Source: Achromobacter deleyi
Lineage (GTDB): Bacteria; Pseudomonadota; Gammaproteobacteria; Burkholderiales; Burkholderiaceae_B
Assembly (NCBI RefSeq): GCF_016127315.1
Contig: NZ_CP065997.1
Location: 5,208,001 to 5,272,000 of the forward strand
Direction of reading: 5' to 3'
DNA: 64,000 nucleotides
Within the stretch, counting starts at the first letter, position 1. Each line of letters opens with the position of its first letter. A program made the position numbers and the translations under genes. Under the pieces are notes generated by a model, which saw only the letters and a list, made by a program, of their open reading frames with translations, was not told where the DNA came from and ran no database searches. This document shows, piece by piece, positions 47,495 through 59,268 of this stretch.

Positions 47495-48339
47495 CTATCC
47501 TGGAATCCCTTTTCCTGCCGCTGCAGTTCGATTTCATGCGCGAGGCCCTGCTGATCGCCGTCGTGGTGGCGGTGCCGACGGCGATCCTCTCGTGCCTGCT
47601 GGTCCTGAAGGGCCTGGCGCTGATGGGCGATGCCATTTCCCACGCGGTGCTGCCGGGCGTGGTGCTCGCCTACGTCGCCGGGATTCCGCTGGAGATCGGC
47701 GCGGTCGTGGCCGGCCTGGTCTGCGCCCTGGGGACCGGCTTCATCCGGGCGCACAGCCGCCTCAAGCAGGACACGATCATGGGCGTGGTGTTCTCGAGCC
47801 TGTTCGGGCTGGGGGTGGTGCTGCACGTCGCGGTCAAATCCGATCTGCACCTGAACCACATCCTGTTTGGCGACCTGCTGGGCGCGAACCCGCGCGATCT
47901 GCTCCAGAGCGGTGTCATCGCGCTGCTGGTGGTCGCCGTCATCGGCCTGAAGTGGCGCGACTTCCTGCTGCACGCGTTCGATCCCGGGCAGGCGCGCGTG
48001 GTCGGGCTGCCCGTCCGCGGCTTGCACTACGGCCTGTTGATCCTGCTTTCGCTGACCGTCGTGGGCGCGCTCAAGGCGGTCGGCATCATCCTGGTGATCG
48101 GGCTGCTGATCGGCCCGGGCGCGATCGCCTTCCTGCTCACGCGGCGTTTCAGCGCCATGCTGTGGGTCGCGGTCGCCGTGTCGCTCGCGGCCTGCCTGGC
48201 CGGGACCTACCTCAGCTTCTTCCTCGACAGCGCGCCGGCCCCGACCATCGTCGTGGTGTTGGCCGCCGTGTTCATCCTGGCGCTGATCGGCACCCGCGGG
48301 CAAGGCGCGCGGGGCGGGCATCAGCCGCATCCGGGTTGA
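47491..48339 (+). CDS. sitD: Metal ABC transporter permease (SitD-like)
   Basis: 282 residues, second ABC-3 permease: LKGLALMGDAISHAVLPGVV, KQDTIMGVVFSSLFGLGVVL, LKAVGIILVIGLLIGPGAIA. Starts within the sitC stop. Last gene of the importer; a 13-bp hairpin follows. Confidence 0.9.
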   Translation: MTILESLFLPLQFDFMREALLIAVVVAVPTAILSCLLVLKGLALMGDAISHAVLPGVVLAYVAGIPLEIGAVVAGLVCALGTGFIRAHSRLKQDTIMGVVFSSLFGLGVVLHVAVKSDLHLNHILFGDLLGANPRDLLQSGVIALLVVAVIGLKWRDFLLHAFDPGQARVVGLPVRGLHYGLLILLSLTVVGALKAVGIILVIGLLIGPGAIAFLLTRRFSAMLWVAVAVSLAACLAGTYLSFFLDSAPAPTIVVVLAAVFILALIGTRGQGARGGHQPHPG

Positions 48340-48346
48340 CGCGCCG

Positions 48347-48386
48347 CGTCTGGCCCGGCATCCAGCAGCGGACGCCGGGCCAGACG
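48347..48386 (+). terminator. Hairpin after sitD
   Basis: A perfect 13-bp stem (48347-48359 with 48374-48386) with a 14-nt loop, 7 bp after the sitD stop and 98 bp before the next gene. GTTCGAGG follows instead of a T tract. Probable transcription end or 3' stabiliser. Confidence 0.5.
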
Positions 48387-48483
48387 GTTCGAGGACATTT
48401 ATTGCGTCGACCCTGTCGATGTGCACCCGGCTCGTTCGTCGTAGTGCCAGGGGTCCTCCCGATCCCCTCTCCAGGAGAACGGC

Positions 48484-49110
48484 ATGCGCAAACTCATCGT
48501 TTCCCTCTTCACCAGCCTGGACGGCGTGGTGCAGGCCCCCGGCGGGCCGAATGAAGACCCGTCCGGCGGCTTCCGGCTGGGCGGCTGGACCGTGCCCTAT
48601 GCCGACGACGCCATCGGCAGGCACGTGCGCGACCTGATGGCGGCGCCGTTCGAACTGCTGCTGGGCCGGCGCACCTACGACATCTTCGCGGGCTACTGGC
48701 CCCACGTGCCGGCCGGCTCGGGCAGCCGCCCGCTGACGGACCGCCTGAACAGCGCGCCCAAGCACGTGGCCACGCACCGGCCCGACGGCCTGTCCTGGCA
48801 GGGCAGCCGGGCGCTGTCCGGCGACCTGGCCGAGGCGGTGCGCGCGCTCAAGCGCCAGGGCGGGGCGGATCTGCTGACGTTCGGCAGCGGCGACATGGTG
48901 CGCCAGCTGCTGGCGGCGGATCTGGTGGACGATCTGTCCCTGTTGGTCTATCCGGTCATGCTGGGGACCGGCAAGCGCGTGTTCGGCGACGATGCGCAGG
49001 CGCGCGCCTTCACGCTGGAGCGGGTCGACGCCACGCCGGGCGGCGTGCTGGTCAGCCGCTATCTGCGCGGCGGCGAGGTGCGCACGGGGTCGTTCGAAGA
49101 CGGCGAATGA
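48484..49110 (+). CDS. Dihydrofolate reductase / RibD C-terminal family protein
   Basis: 208 residues. MRKLIVSLFTSLDGVVQAPG opens the fold; LLGRRTYDIFAGYWP and LLTFGSGDMVRQLLAADLVD, LVYPVMLGTGKRVFG are the family core (NADPH-binding YyaP/YwjB-like proteins). Function in vivo unknown; members are reductases of uncertain substrate. AGGAGAAC just before ATG. Monocistronic by position. Confidence 0.85.
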   Translation: MRKLIVSLFTSLDGVVQAPGGPNEDPSGGFRLGGWTVPYADDAIGRHVRDLMAAPFELLLGRRTYDIFAGYWPHVPAGSGSRPLTDRLNSAPKHVATHRPDGLSWQGSRALSGDLAEAVRALKRQGGADLLTFGSGDMVRQLLAADLVDDLSLLVYPVMLGTGKRVFGDDAQARAFTLERVDATPGGVLVSRYLRGGEVRTGSFEDGE

Positions 49111-49132
49111 ACCGCCGCCATCGGGCCGCGCC

Positions 49133-50161
49133 TCAGTGCGATGACACGTAGCTCGACGCGGCGAAGGCCGGCGGCACGGCGAACTCGGCCTTCATGCGCT
49201 TCACTTCCTCGACCGGGCTGCGGCCGAAGACGCGCTTGAACTCGCGGCTGAACTGCGACGGGCTGTCGTAGCCGACCGCCGCGCTGGCCGCCGCGGCGGT
49301 GAGCCCGTTGCGCACCATCAGCAGCCGCGCCTGGTGCAGGCGGGTGGACTTCAGGTACTGCATCGGCGAGGTCTGCGTGACCGCCTTGAAGTGCACGTGG
49401 AACGCCGGCACGCTCATGCCGGCCTCGCGCGCCAGCTGGTCGACGTCCAGGTCCTGCGGGTAGGCCGCATGGATGCGCCGCAGCGCCCGCGTCACCTTGC
49501 CGAAATGCCCCTGCATGGACAGGGCCGCGCGCATCGACGGGCCCTGGTCGCCGGTCAGGATCTGGAAGTAGATCTCGCGCACCAGCGACGGGCCAAGGAT
49601 CCGCGCTTCCATCGGGCGGCTCATCGCCTCGAGGAACCGCAGCACCGACTCGGACAGGCGCGGACTCATCGGGCTGGACATCATGCCCTTGGGCTCGGCC
49701 GCCGCGACGCCGCCCAGCTGGTCGATCTGCAGCATCAGATCGGCCGCCAGCTTGAAATCCAGGTGCATGTAGACGGCCAAGAGCGGCTCCTGCTCGCTGG
49801 CGTCGGTTTCCATCGTGAAGGGCACGGGCACCGAGACCACCAGGCAGTGGCGCGCATCGTAAAGATAGGTGGCGCCGCCGAAGTGGCCGCGCTTGCGGCC
49901 CTGGCACACGATCACGATGCCGGGGTCGTACAGCACCGGCACGGACTTCAGCGGTCGGTTCGAGCGCAGCAGGCGCACGTCCGGCAGCGCCGTCAGGTTG
50001 TAGCCCTCGTCGGGCGCCAGCGCCTGCAGCAGGGCGACCGTGCGCTGGCGCACCCGCGCCTGCGGATCGTCCGCCTGCGGGCCATCGCAAGCCAGGGGAT
50101 CACCGGAAACCGGCGGCGGCGGGGGGACGGCACTTTTCTTGGTCTGCCTGGAAATTGCCAT
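49133..50161 (-). CDS. AraC-family regulator with AraC_N domain (YqhC-like)
   Basis: 342 residues. An AraC_N (cupin-like) sensing domain (YDPGIVIVCQGRKRGHFGGA, YDARHCLVVSVPVPFTMETD) is followed by two HTH motifs (DVDQLAREAGMSVPAFHVHF, AAVGYDSPSQFSREFKRVFG). Divergent from the aldehyde dehydrogenase; YqhC-type members respond to reactive aldehydes, which fits. The start is uncertain: ATG 50161 is preferred because the 39 bp up to an alternative ATG at 50200 are AT-rich and promoter-like. Confidence 0.83.
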   Translation of the reverse strand: MAISRQTKKSAVPPPPPVSGDPLACDGPQADDPQARVRQRTVALLQALAPDEGYNLTALPDVRLLRSNRPLKSVPVLYDPGIVIVCQGRKRGHFGGATYLYDARHCLVVSVPVPFTMETDASEQEPLLAVYMHLDFKLAADLMLQIDQLGGVAAAEPKGMMSSPMSPRLSESVLRFLEAMSRPMEARILGPSLVREIYFQILTGDQGPSMRAALSMQGHFGKVTRALRRIHAAYPQDLDVDQLAREAGMSVPAFHVHFKAVTQTSPMQYLKSTRLHQARLLMVRNGLTAAAASAAVGYDSPSQFSREFKRVFGRSPVEEVKRMKAEFAVPPAFAASSYVSSH

Positions 50162-50286
50162 TTCAATATTTTTAGGCAATGAACAAAGACTCAATGCCAT
50201 GGATGCCTGGGTACTGCAATTTTATTATGCAATCCATGCCGGCGATACCCCGAGCCGGCGCCATCCCCTCTGTAAAGGCAGACACC

Positions 50287-51666
50287 ATGATCCACGTATA
50301 CAACCCCGCCGACGGCGCGCTGGTCGGCCAGGCGCCCGAGCTGACCGGCGCCGAAGTGCAGGCGGCCATCGACCGCGCCTGCGCCGCCTTTCCCGCCTGG
50401 TCGCGCAGGCTGGCCCGCGAACGCGGCGACCTGCTGCGCCGCTGGTTCGAGCTGATGCGGGCCGACAAGCGCGCCTTCGCCGAGCTCATGGTCCAGGAAA
50501 ACGGCAAGTGCCTGGCCGAAGCGCTGGGCGAGATCGACTACGGCCTGGGCTTCATCGAGTGGTACGCGGAAGAGGCCAAGCGGGTCTACGGCGACACCAT
50601 CCCCTCGCACGCCGCCCACGCCGAAGTGCTGGTGTTCAAGGAGCCCGCCGGCCCGACCGCGGCCATCACGCCCTGGAACTTCCCGTTCATGATGATCGCC
50701 CGCAAGATCGCCACCGCGCTGGCGGCGGGTTGCACCATGATCATCAAGCCGTCCGAACTGACGCCGCTGACGGCCTACAGGATGCTCGACTACGCGCGCC
50801 AGGCCGGCATCCCGGCCGGCGTCTTCGAGATGGTGACCGGCGACCCCAAGGACATCGGCGAACGCTTCACCGGCGATCCACGCATCCGCAAGCTCTCGTT
50901 CACCGGCTCGACCGCCGTGGGCAAGCTGCTGGCCTCGGCCTGCGGCAACGACCTGAAGAAAATGACGCTGGAACTGGGCGGCAACGCGCCGTTCATCGTG
51001 TTCGACGACGCCGATATCGAAGAAGCCGCCACCCAGCTGGTCACGGCCAAGCTGCGCAACTCGGGCCAGGTCTGCATCTCGCCCAACCGCGTCTACGTGC
51101 ACGACGCCATCCATGACCGCTTCGTCGCGGCGGTGGCCGGGAAGGTAGCGCGGATCCGCGTCGACCAGGGCATGCAGGAGGAATTCGTGGTGGGGCCGCT
51201 GATCAACGCCGCAGGCGTGGACAAGGTGGCGCAACTGGTGGACGACGCGACGCGGCAGGGCGCCCAGGCCGTGCTGGGAGGCCGGCGCCATGCCCGCGGC
51301 GGCAACTTCTACGAGCCGACCGTGCTGACCGAAGTGGACGACACGATGCGCATCGCCCGCACCGAGATCTTCGGGCCGGTGTTCGCGATCTACCGCTTCG
51401 GCGACGAGGACGAGGTGGTGCGGCGCGCCAATGACTCCGAATACGGCCTGGTGGCGTACGTGTTCACCCGCGACCTGGCGCGTTCGCTGCGCCTGGCGCG
51501 GCGCATCGAGGCCGGCATGGTGATCCTCAATTCCGGCTCGGTCGGCACCGCGTCGGTGCCGTTCGGCGGCATCAAGCACTCGGGTTACGGGCGCGAAGGC
51601 AGCTACTACGGCATCGAGGAGTACGTCGAGGTCAAGTACGTGCTGGCGGCCGGCCTGGACCGCTGA
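50287..51666 (+). CDS. NAD-dependent aldehyde dehydrogenase, succinate-semialdehyde type
   Basis: 459 residues. ALDH landmarks: PAGPTAAITPWNFPFMMIAR, FTGSTAVGKLL (NAD loop), LELGGNAPFIVF with general base E229, NSGQVCISPNR with nucleophile C263, and EIFGPVFAIYRF. The N-terminus and length resemble YneI/GabD-type enzymes that oxidise succinate semialdehyde. AAAGG lies 8 nt before ATG 50287; the open frame back to 50179 covers promoter-like AT-rich DNA. Likely controlled by the divergent AraC regulator. Confidence 0.87.
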   Translation: MIHVYNPADGALVGQAPELTGAEVQAAIDRACAAFPAWSRRLARERGDLLRRWFELMRADKRAFAELMVQENGKCLAEALGEIDYGLGFIEWYAEEAKRVYGDTIPSHAAHAEVLVFKEPAGPTAAITPWNFPFMMIARKIATALAAGCTMIIKPSELTPLTAYRMLDYARQAGIPAGVFEMVTGDPKDIGERFTGDPRIRKLSFTGSTAVGKLLASACGNDLKKMTLELGGNAPFIVFDDADIEEAATQLVTAKLRNSGQVCISPNRVYVHDAIHDRFVAAVAGKVARIRVDQGMQEEFVVGPLINAAGVDKVAQLVDDATRQGAQAVLGGRRHARGGNFYEPTVLTEVDDTMRIARTEIFGPVFAIYRFGDEDEVVRRANDSEYGLVAYVFTRDLARSLRLARRIEAGMVILNSGSVGTASVPFGGIKHSGYGREGSYYGIEEYVEVKYVLAAGLDR

Positions 51667-51706
51667 CGCGCGCCCTTGGGCATGTCGATGCCGGCACGCG
51701 GGGCGG

Positions 51707-51718
51707 CCCCCCCCCCCC
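51707..51718 (+). repeat. Poly-C tract of 12
   Basis: An uninterrupted run of 12 C, flanked by GG on both sides, 55 bp upstream of the AlaX-like start and 41 bp after the dehydrogenase stop. Homopolymer C tracts in promoters cause slipped-strand phase variation in Bordetella (for example fimbrial promoters). Confidence 0.9.
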
Positions 51719-51772
51719 GGCGGGAGTAAAGTGTCGTCCACGCATGACGCCATCGAACCCCAAGGAGCCCCT

Positions 51773-52432
51773 GTGGCGACGGACAAGATCTTCTGGAAGG
51801 ATGCCTACCTGACGCGCCTGGACACCACCGTCGCCGCGGTGGCCGGCGACGACATCCGCCTGGACGCGACGATTTTCTTCGCCTTTTCCGGCGGCCAGGA
51901 AAGCGATGCCGGCACGATCGGCGGCTGTCCGGTGCTGGCGGCGAGAAAGGAAGGCCTGGACATTGTCTACACGCTGGCCCCGGGGCACGGCCTGTCCGCC
52001 GGCGACGCCGTCGCCGTCCAGATCGACTGGGACCGCCGCTACGGCCTGATGCGCCATCATTTCGCGGCCGAGATGGTGCTGCAGCTGGTCTACCGGCTCG
52101 AACCGGGCATCGAAAAGGTCGGCGCGCACATCGCGCCGGCCAAGGCGCGCATCGACTTCGCCCGCGCCGGCAACATCGCCGACCTGTTCGAGCGCCTGAG
52201 CGCCGAGACGGATGCGCTCGTCGCCGCCGCCAGGCCCATCGTCACCGCGTTCTCCGACGAGGCCAACCAGCGCCGCTACTGGGAGGTCGAGGGCTTTTCG
52301 CGGATGGGCTGTGGCGGCACCCATCCGCGCACCACGCGCGAGATCGGGCCGCTGCACCTGAAGCGCAGGAACCAGGGCAATGGCGTCGAGCGCATCGAGA
52401 TCACGCTCGACCCCGCGGCGCCGGCCGCCTAG
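51773..52432 (+). CDS. Alanyl-tRNA editing protein (AlaX-like)
   Basis: 219 residues. Motifs of the AlaRS editing domain: FSGGQESDAGTIGG and CGGTHPRTT (Cys and His metal ligands). It hydrolyses Ser or Gly wrongly attached to tRNA-Ala. The usual HxxxH motif reads MRHHFAAEM, so the second His is Glu here. GTG 51773 is taken because AAGGAG (51762-51767) is 5 nt upstream; a GTG at 51731 would add 14 residues and has no ribosome site. The poly-C tract precedes both. Confidence 0.83.
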   Translation: MATDKIFWKDAYLTRLDTTVAAVAGDDIRLDATIFFAFSGGQESDAGTIGGCPVLAARKEGLDIVYTLAPGHGLSAGDAVAVQIDWDRRYGLMRHHFAAEMVLQLVYRLEPGIEKVGAHIAPAKARIDFARAGNIADLFERLSAETDALVAAARPIVTAFSDEANQRRYWEVEGFSRMGCGGTHPRTTREIGPLHLKRRNQGNGVERIEITLDPAAPAA

Positions 52433-52483
52433 CGGGGGCCGCGCGCGGGAAGCCGGCCGCGGCGCCGCCCATCCCGCGTCCGC

Positions 52484-53461
52484 TCATTCCGCCTTCATGT
52501 TGGCGCTCTTGACGATCCCGCCCAGCCGCTTGTCCTCGGCGGCGATGAAGCTGCCGAACTTCTCCACCGAGCCCGGAATCGCCTCGTAGCCTGCATCCAC
52601 CAGTTGCTGGCGGACCTTGGGCGTGGCCATGACGTCGGCGATGGCCTGGTTCATCGCCTTGATGAGGTCCGGCGGCGTGCCCTTGGGCGCATACATGCCG
52701 CCCCAGTGGGTGATGTTGATCTGGGCGAAGCCCTGTTCCGCGGTGGTGGGCGTGTCGGGCAGCAGCGGCGAGCGGTGATCCGCCGTGGCCGCCAGCGCCC
52801 GCACGCGGCCGGAAGCGATGTAGTTGCGCACCGACACGGCCGCCTCCGAGGCGGCGTCGACCTGGCCGCCCATCAGCGCGGTGGAACTCTCCGAGCCGCT
52901 CTTGTAGGGCACGACCGTGACCGGCACCTTGAGCGCCTGGCCCAGCATTTCCGCGACGAAATGGCCGGTGCTGCCGGTGCCGGCGGTGGCGAACAGGATG
53001 GGGCGCTTTTCCTTGGCCGCCTGTTGCTGCCAGTCCTTGAGCGAGTGGATCTTGCTGTTGGCGCTGACGACGATGACCGACGAGGACTCGAACAGCAGCC
53101 CGACCGGCACCAGGTCGCTGTCCTCATAGGGCATCTTGCTGCGCAGCAGCTTGTTGGTGATGGCGCCATTGCCGGCCACCAAAAACGTGTAGCCGTCGGC
53201 CGGCGCCTTGGCCACCATGTCCGAGCCGATGATGCCGCCCGCGCCGGGGCGGTTGTCGATGATGACGGGCTGCTTGAGATGGTCGGACAGCCCGGTGGCG
53301 AAGATCCGCGTCATGTTGTCGAGCTGGCCGCCGGCCGAGAACGGCACGACCAGGCGCACCGGCTTCTCGGGCCAGGCGCCAGCCTGGGCCGCGGACGCCG
53401 TCATCAGGCCCGTCGCGAGCGCGAGGGCATACAGGGGATACTTGAGTCGGTCGAACTTCAT
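52484..53461 (-). CDS. Bug/TctC-family periplasmic binding protein
   Basis: 325 residues. Signal peptide (YPLYALALATGLMTASAAQA), then the Bug fold: WPEKPVRLVVPFSAGGQLDN, VIIDNRPGAGGIIGSDMVAK, APADGYTFLVAGNGAI, VTVVPYKSGSES. Members bind carboxylates such as citrate for tripartite tricarboxylate transport or signalling; no membrane partner is adjacent. AAGGAG is 5 nt before ATG. Third gene after prpB and aconitase, so its ligand may be a tricarboxylate that these enzymes degrade. Confidence 0.9.
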   Translation of the reverse strand: MKFDRLKYPLYALALATGLMTASAAQAGAWPEKPVRLVVPFSAGGQLDNMTRIFATGLSDHLKQPVIIDNRPGAGGIIGSDMVAKAPADGYTFLVAGNGAITNKLLRSKMPYEDSDLVPVGLLFESSSVIVVSANSKIHSLKDWQQQAAKEKRPILFATAGTGSTGHFVAEMLGQALKVPVTVVPYKSGSESSTALMGGQVDAASEAAVSVRNYIASGRVRALAATADHRSPLLPDTPTTAEQGFAQINITHWGGMYAPKGTPPDLIKAMNQAIADVMATPKVRQQLVDAGYEAIPGSVEKFGSFIAAEDKRLGGIVKSANMKAE

Positions 53462-53499
53462 GTTGTCTCCTTGGTAGGGCGTGAGGCGTTGCCTCATCT

Positions 53500-56169
<2,670 letters not shown>

Positions 56170-56228
56170 GATACGTTTGTCTCCGTTCCGTTGTCGCCGG
56201 GTCGGCGCCCGGCTGTCTTCATGGCGTG

Positions 56229-57137
56229 TCAGGCGGCCTTGCCAGCGTACAGCGCGTCCAGCCGTTCTTCATAGGCGAAATAGCCAATGCTTTCATAGAG
56301 TTCCATGCGCGTCTGCATCTGGTCGATCACGCCGCGCTGGGTGCCGTCGCGGCGGATCGCCTCGTAGGTGCGCTGGGCCGCGCGGTTCATGGCGCGAAAG
56401 GCCGACAGCGGATAGAGCACCATGCCGACGTGGGCCGCGGCCAGTTCCTGCACGGTCAGCAACGGCGTCTGGCCGAACTCGGTGATGTTGGCCAGGATCG
56501 GCGCCGGCAACGCGCGGGCGAAATCGCGGAAGCCTTCGAGGTCGTACACCGCTTCGGGAAAGGCGATGTCGGCGCCGGCCTCGATGCAGGCGGACAGCCG
56601 GTCCAGCGCGCTCTGGCGGCCCTCGCTGGCCAGCGCATCGGTGCGGGCGATGATGACGAAGTGCGGATCGGTGCGGGCATCGACCGCCGCCTTGATGCGA
56701 TCGACCATCTCCGGCAGGGTCACCACTTCCTTGTTGGGGCGATGGCCGCAACGCTTGGCGCCGGCCTGGTCCTCGATCTGCATGGCGGCGGCGCCGGCCG
56801 CGATCATCGACCGCGTGGTGCGTGCCACATTGAAGGCCGATGCGCCGAAACCGGTGTCGACATCGACCACCAGGGGCAGGGGGCAGACCTCCGTGATGCG
56901 GCGCACGTCGGTCAGCACGTCCTCCAGGCCGACGATCCCCAGATCGGGCACGCCCAGCGACCCCGCGGCCACGCCGCCGCCCGACAGGTAGATGGCGCGA
57001 AAGCCGGCCTGCCGCGCCAGCAGCGCATGGTTGGCGTTGATGGCGCCGACCACCTGCAAGGGCTGCTCGGCCTGCATCGCCTTGCGCAGTCGCAGGCCGG
57101 CGCTAGCGGGCAGGTCGGATTCGGGGGAAGTCGTCAT
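56229..57137 (-). CDS. prpB: 2-Methylisocitrate lyase (PrpB)
   Basis: 302 residues of the isocitrate lyase/PEP mutase superfamily. Key sites: [29 protein letters not shown] (Mg ligands), [12 protein letters not shown] with the catalytic C130, and IARTDAL. Cleaves 2-methylisocitrate to pyruvate and succinate. GGAG precedes ATG 57137. First gene of the prpB-acnA-bug operon, driven by a sigma-54 promoter at 57186-57200, with the PrpR-type activator divergent. prpC and prpD/prpF are not in the window. Confidence 0.9.
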   Translation of the reverse strand: MTTSPESDLPASAGLRLRKAMQAEQPLQVVGAINANHALLARQAGFRAIYLSGGGVAAGSLGVPDLGIVGLEDVLTDVRRITEVCPLPLVVDVDTGFGASAFNVARTTRSMIAAGAAAMQIEDQAGAKRCGHRPNKEVVTLPEMVDRIKAAVDARTDPHFVIIARTDALASEGRQSALDRLSACIEAGADIAFPEAVYDLEGFRDFARALPAPILANITEFGQTPLLTVQELAAAHVGMVLYPLSAFRAMNRAAQRTYEAIRRDGTQRGVIDQMQTRMELYESIGYFAYEERLDALYAGKAA

Positions 57138-57185
57138 GGGGTCGCTCCGTGGGGGATAAGGGCAGGGGGGATGAGATTCCATCAA

Positions 57186-57200
57186 GCAAGATGCATGCCA
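57186..57200 (-). promoter_or_regulatory. Sigma-54 promoter of prpB
   Basis: On the minus strand: TGGCAT-GCATC-TTGC, one base from the TGGCAC-N5-TTGC consensus with exact -24/-12 spacing. Transcription would start near 57174, giving a 37-nt leader to prpB. The divergent gene encodes a sigma-54 activator, which strongly supports the call. Confidence 0.85.
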
Positions 57201-57244
57201 ATCGCGCCTTCCCTGGGGCGGGCGGCGGCCGGGCAGGGTAGGGT

Positions 57245-57290
57245 TTTCATAATTGAAATACGTCCGTTGCAATGATGAAATCGCCATTTC
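57245..57290. promoter_or_regulatory. Two dyads, candidate PrpR enhancer sites
   Basis: TTTCA-N4-TGAAA (57245-57258) and GAAAT-N4-ATTTC (57277-57290) have centres 32 bp apart, about three helical turns. They lie 50-100 bp upstream of the sigma-54 promoter and just before the prpR start, where an enhancer-binding hexamer should bind and also autoregulate. Confidence 0.55.
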
Positions 57291-57312
57291 GACCTTCGCA
57301 CCCGATGCCGCC

Positions 57313-59259
57313 ATGCTGACTGTCCCGACGCCCGTGGAATCCGACCCGGCGGCGCTGCCGCGCATCTGGGCCGTGGGCGTGGCGCGCATCGCCCGCACCT
57401 TCGCCCAGATCCTGCCCAGCTACGCCCAGCGCGGCGAATTCAAGTTGATCGAGGCCGGCTTCGACGCGGCCGCCAGCGTCATCAACGACGCCGCTCGCCA
57501 GGGGCTTGTCGACGTGGTGGTGGCCGCCGGCCTGAACGGCAGCTATCTGCGCCGCCACGTCACGGTGCCGGTGGTGCAGGTCAAGATCAGCGGTTTCGAG
57601 GTCATGAACGCGCTGGCCACGGCGCGCCGGATCTCGCCGCGCGTGGCCTTGCTGGGCCAGCATGCGCAGTATCCCGAGCTGCAGACCTTCATGCAAACCT
57701 TCGCCGTCGACATCCTGGTGCGCACCTACCGCGACCAGGACGACGCGCTGGCCCAGGCCAAGCAGCTCAAGGACGAAGGCATCGAGGTCCTGGTCGGCTC
57801 GGGCCTGATCGTCGATTACGCCGAGCGCATGGGAATGGCCGGCGTGCTGGTGTATTCGTTGGCCACGGTGGCCGCGTGCATCGAGGACGCCATCGAAATC
57901 ACCCGCCTGCAACGGGTCGAGTCGAGCCGCCGCGAATACCTCAACGCGGTGCTGGCCAACCTGGACGAAGGCGTGGCGGCGGTCGACGCGGCGGGCCGCG
58001 TGCAAGCGCTCAATCCGGCCGTCGAACGCCTGCTGGGCATCACCGCCGCCGGCCTGGCCGGACGACGGCTCGAGGAAATATCGCCGGCGCTGTCGCTGGA
58101 CGAGGTGCTGCGCAGCGGCAAGCGCGAGGCCGAATCGGTGCACCGGCTCGGCGGCAAGATGGTGGTGGTGAACCGCATTCCGCTGGCCAGCGGCGTGGGC
58201 CTGTCGGGCGCGGTGCTGACCTTGCAGGAAGCCGGCGCCATCCACCGCGCCGACCGCAGCCTGCGCACGCGGGCCCGCACCCGCGTGCGCACCGTGCGCT
58301 ACACGCTGGACGACCTGCATGGCCAGTCCGTGCCGCTGGCAAAGGCCCGCATGCTCGGCCTGCGCTACGCCCGGGTCGACTCGACGGTGCTGATCGGCGG
58401 CGAAAGCGGCACCGGCAAGGAAGTCATGGCCCAGGGCATCCACCAGGCCAGCGCGCGCCATCATTTCCCCTTCATCGCGGTCAACTGCGCCTCGCTGCCC
58501 GAAACCCTGCTGGAAAGCGAACTGTTCGGCTACGAGGACGGCGCCTTCAGCGGCGCCCGCCGTGGCGGCAAGCCCGGGCTGTTCGAGGCGGCCCACAACG
58601 GCACGTTGTTCCTGGACGAGATCGGCGACATGCCGCCGGCGCTGCAGATCCGCCTGCTGCGCGTGCTGCAGGAACGTCAGGTGATGCCGGTGGGCGGCAG
58701 CGAACCGGTGCCCGTCAACGTGCGCATCATGGCCGCCACCCATCGCGACCTGGCGGCCATGGTGGCGGCCGGCGCCTTCCGCCAGGACCTGTTCTTCCGC
58801 CTGAACATCCTGCGCATCGACATGCCGACGCTGCGTGAGCGGCACGACGACATCTGGCTGCTGGCGCAGAACCTGTACCAGCGGGTGCGGCAGAACCTGG
58901 GCCTGGCCGGCGAGCCGCCGTTGCCCGAGGCCTTGCGCGACGCATTGCTGGCCTACGACTGGCCCGGCAACATCCGCGAACTGGAAAACGTGCTGGAACG
59001 CCTGGCGGTGTTCCTGGCGGAAATGCCCGACCCGCCGCCGGACGAACAGGTGCGGCGCATCGTGGCCGACGTGGCGCCGGAACTGACGCGAAGCGCCGCC
59101 CGGTCCGAGCCGGGCGACCTGGCCACGCATGGCCGGCGCCAGCAGGCGGCCCACGTGCGCGAGGTGCTGGCGCGCTGCGGCGGCGACCGGCGCAAGGCCT
59201 GCGAACAGCTCGGCATCAGCCCGACCACATTGTGGCGGTGGTTGCGCACGGGCGGGTAG
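57313..59259 (+). CDS. prpR: PrpR-type sigma-54-dependent activator
   Basis: 648 residues. PrpR_N sensor (about 15-190: [40 protein letters not shown]), PAS domain (about 210-320: [20 protein letters not shown]), AAA+ domain with Walker [10 protein letters not shown] near 362-369 and a sigma-54 contact loop GAFSGA at 410-415 (Thr of GAFTGA is Ser), Walker [10 protein letters not shown], and Fis-type HTH ([19 protein letters not shown]). In known systems the sensor binds 2-methylcitrate. ATG 57313 taken; a TTG at 57253 would start inside a dyad. Confidence 0.9.
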   Translation: MLTVPTPVESDPAALPRIWAVGVARIARTFAQILPSYAQRGEFKLIEAGFDAAASVINDAARQGLVDVVVAAGLNGSYLRRHVTVPVVQVKISGFEVMNALATARRISPRVALLGQHAQYPELQTFMQTFAVDILVRTYRDQDDALAQAKQLKDEGIEVLVGSGLIVDYAERMGMAGVLVYSLATVAACIEDAIEITRLQRVESSRREYLNAVLANLDEGVAAVDAAGRVQALNPAVERLLGITAAGLAGRRLEEISPALSLDEVLRSGKREAESVHRLGGKMVVVNRIPLASGVGLSGAVLTLQEAGAIHRADRSLRTRARTRVRTVRYTLDDLHGQSVPLAKARMLGLRYARVDSTVLIGGESGTGKEVMAQGIHQASARHHFPFIAVNCASLPETLLESELFGYEDGAFSGARRGGKPGLFEAAHNGTLFLDEIGDMPPALQIRLLRVLQERQVMPVGGSEPVPVNVRIMAATHRDLAAMVAAGAFRQDLFFRLNILRIDMPTLRERHDDIWLLAQNLYQRVRQNLGLAGEPPLPEALRDALLAYDWPGNIRELENVLERLAVFLAEMPDPPPDEQVRRIVADVAPELTRSAARSEPGDLATHGRRQQAAHVREVLARCGGDRRKACEQLGISPTTLWRWLRTGG

Positions 59260-59268
59260 GGGCCGGTA

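Noticed and set aside
48484..49110. Trimethoprim-resistance-type dihydrofolate reductase
   Set aside because: The protein belongs to the RibD C-terminal/YyaP group, not to FolA or Dfr enzymes, so resistance cannot be inferred.
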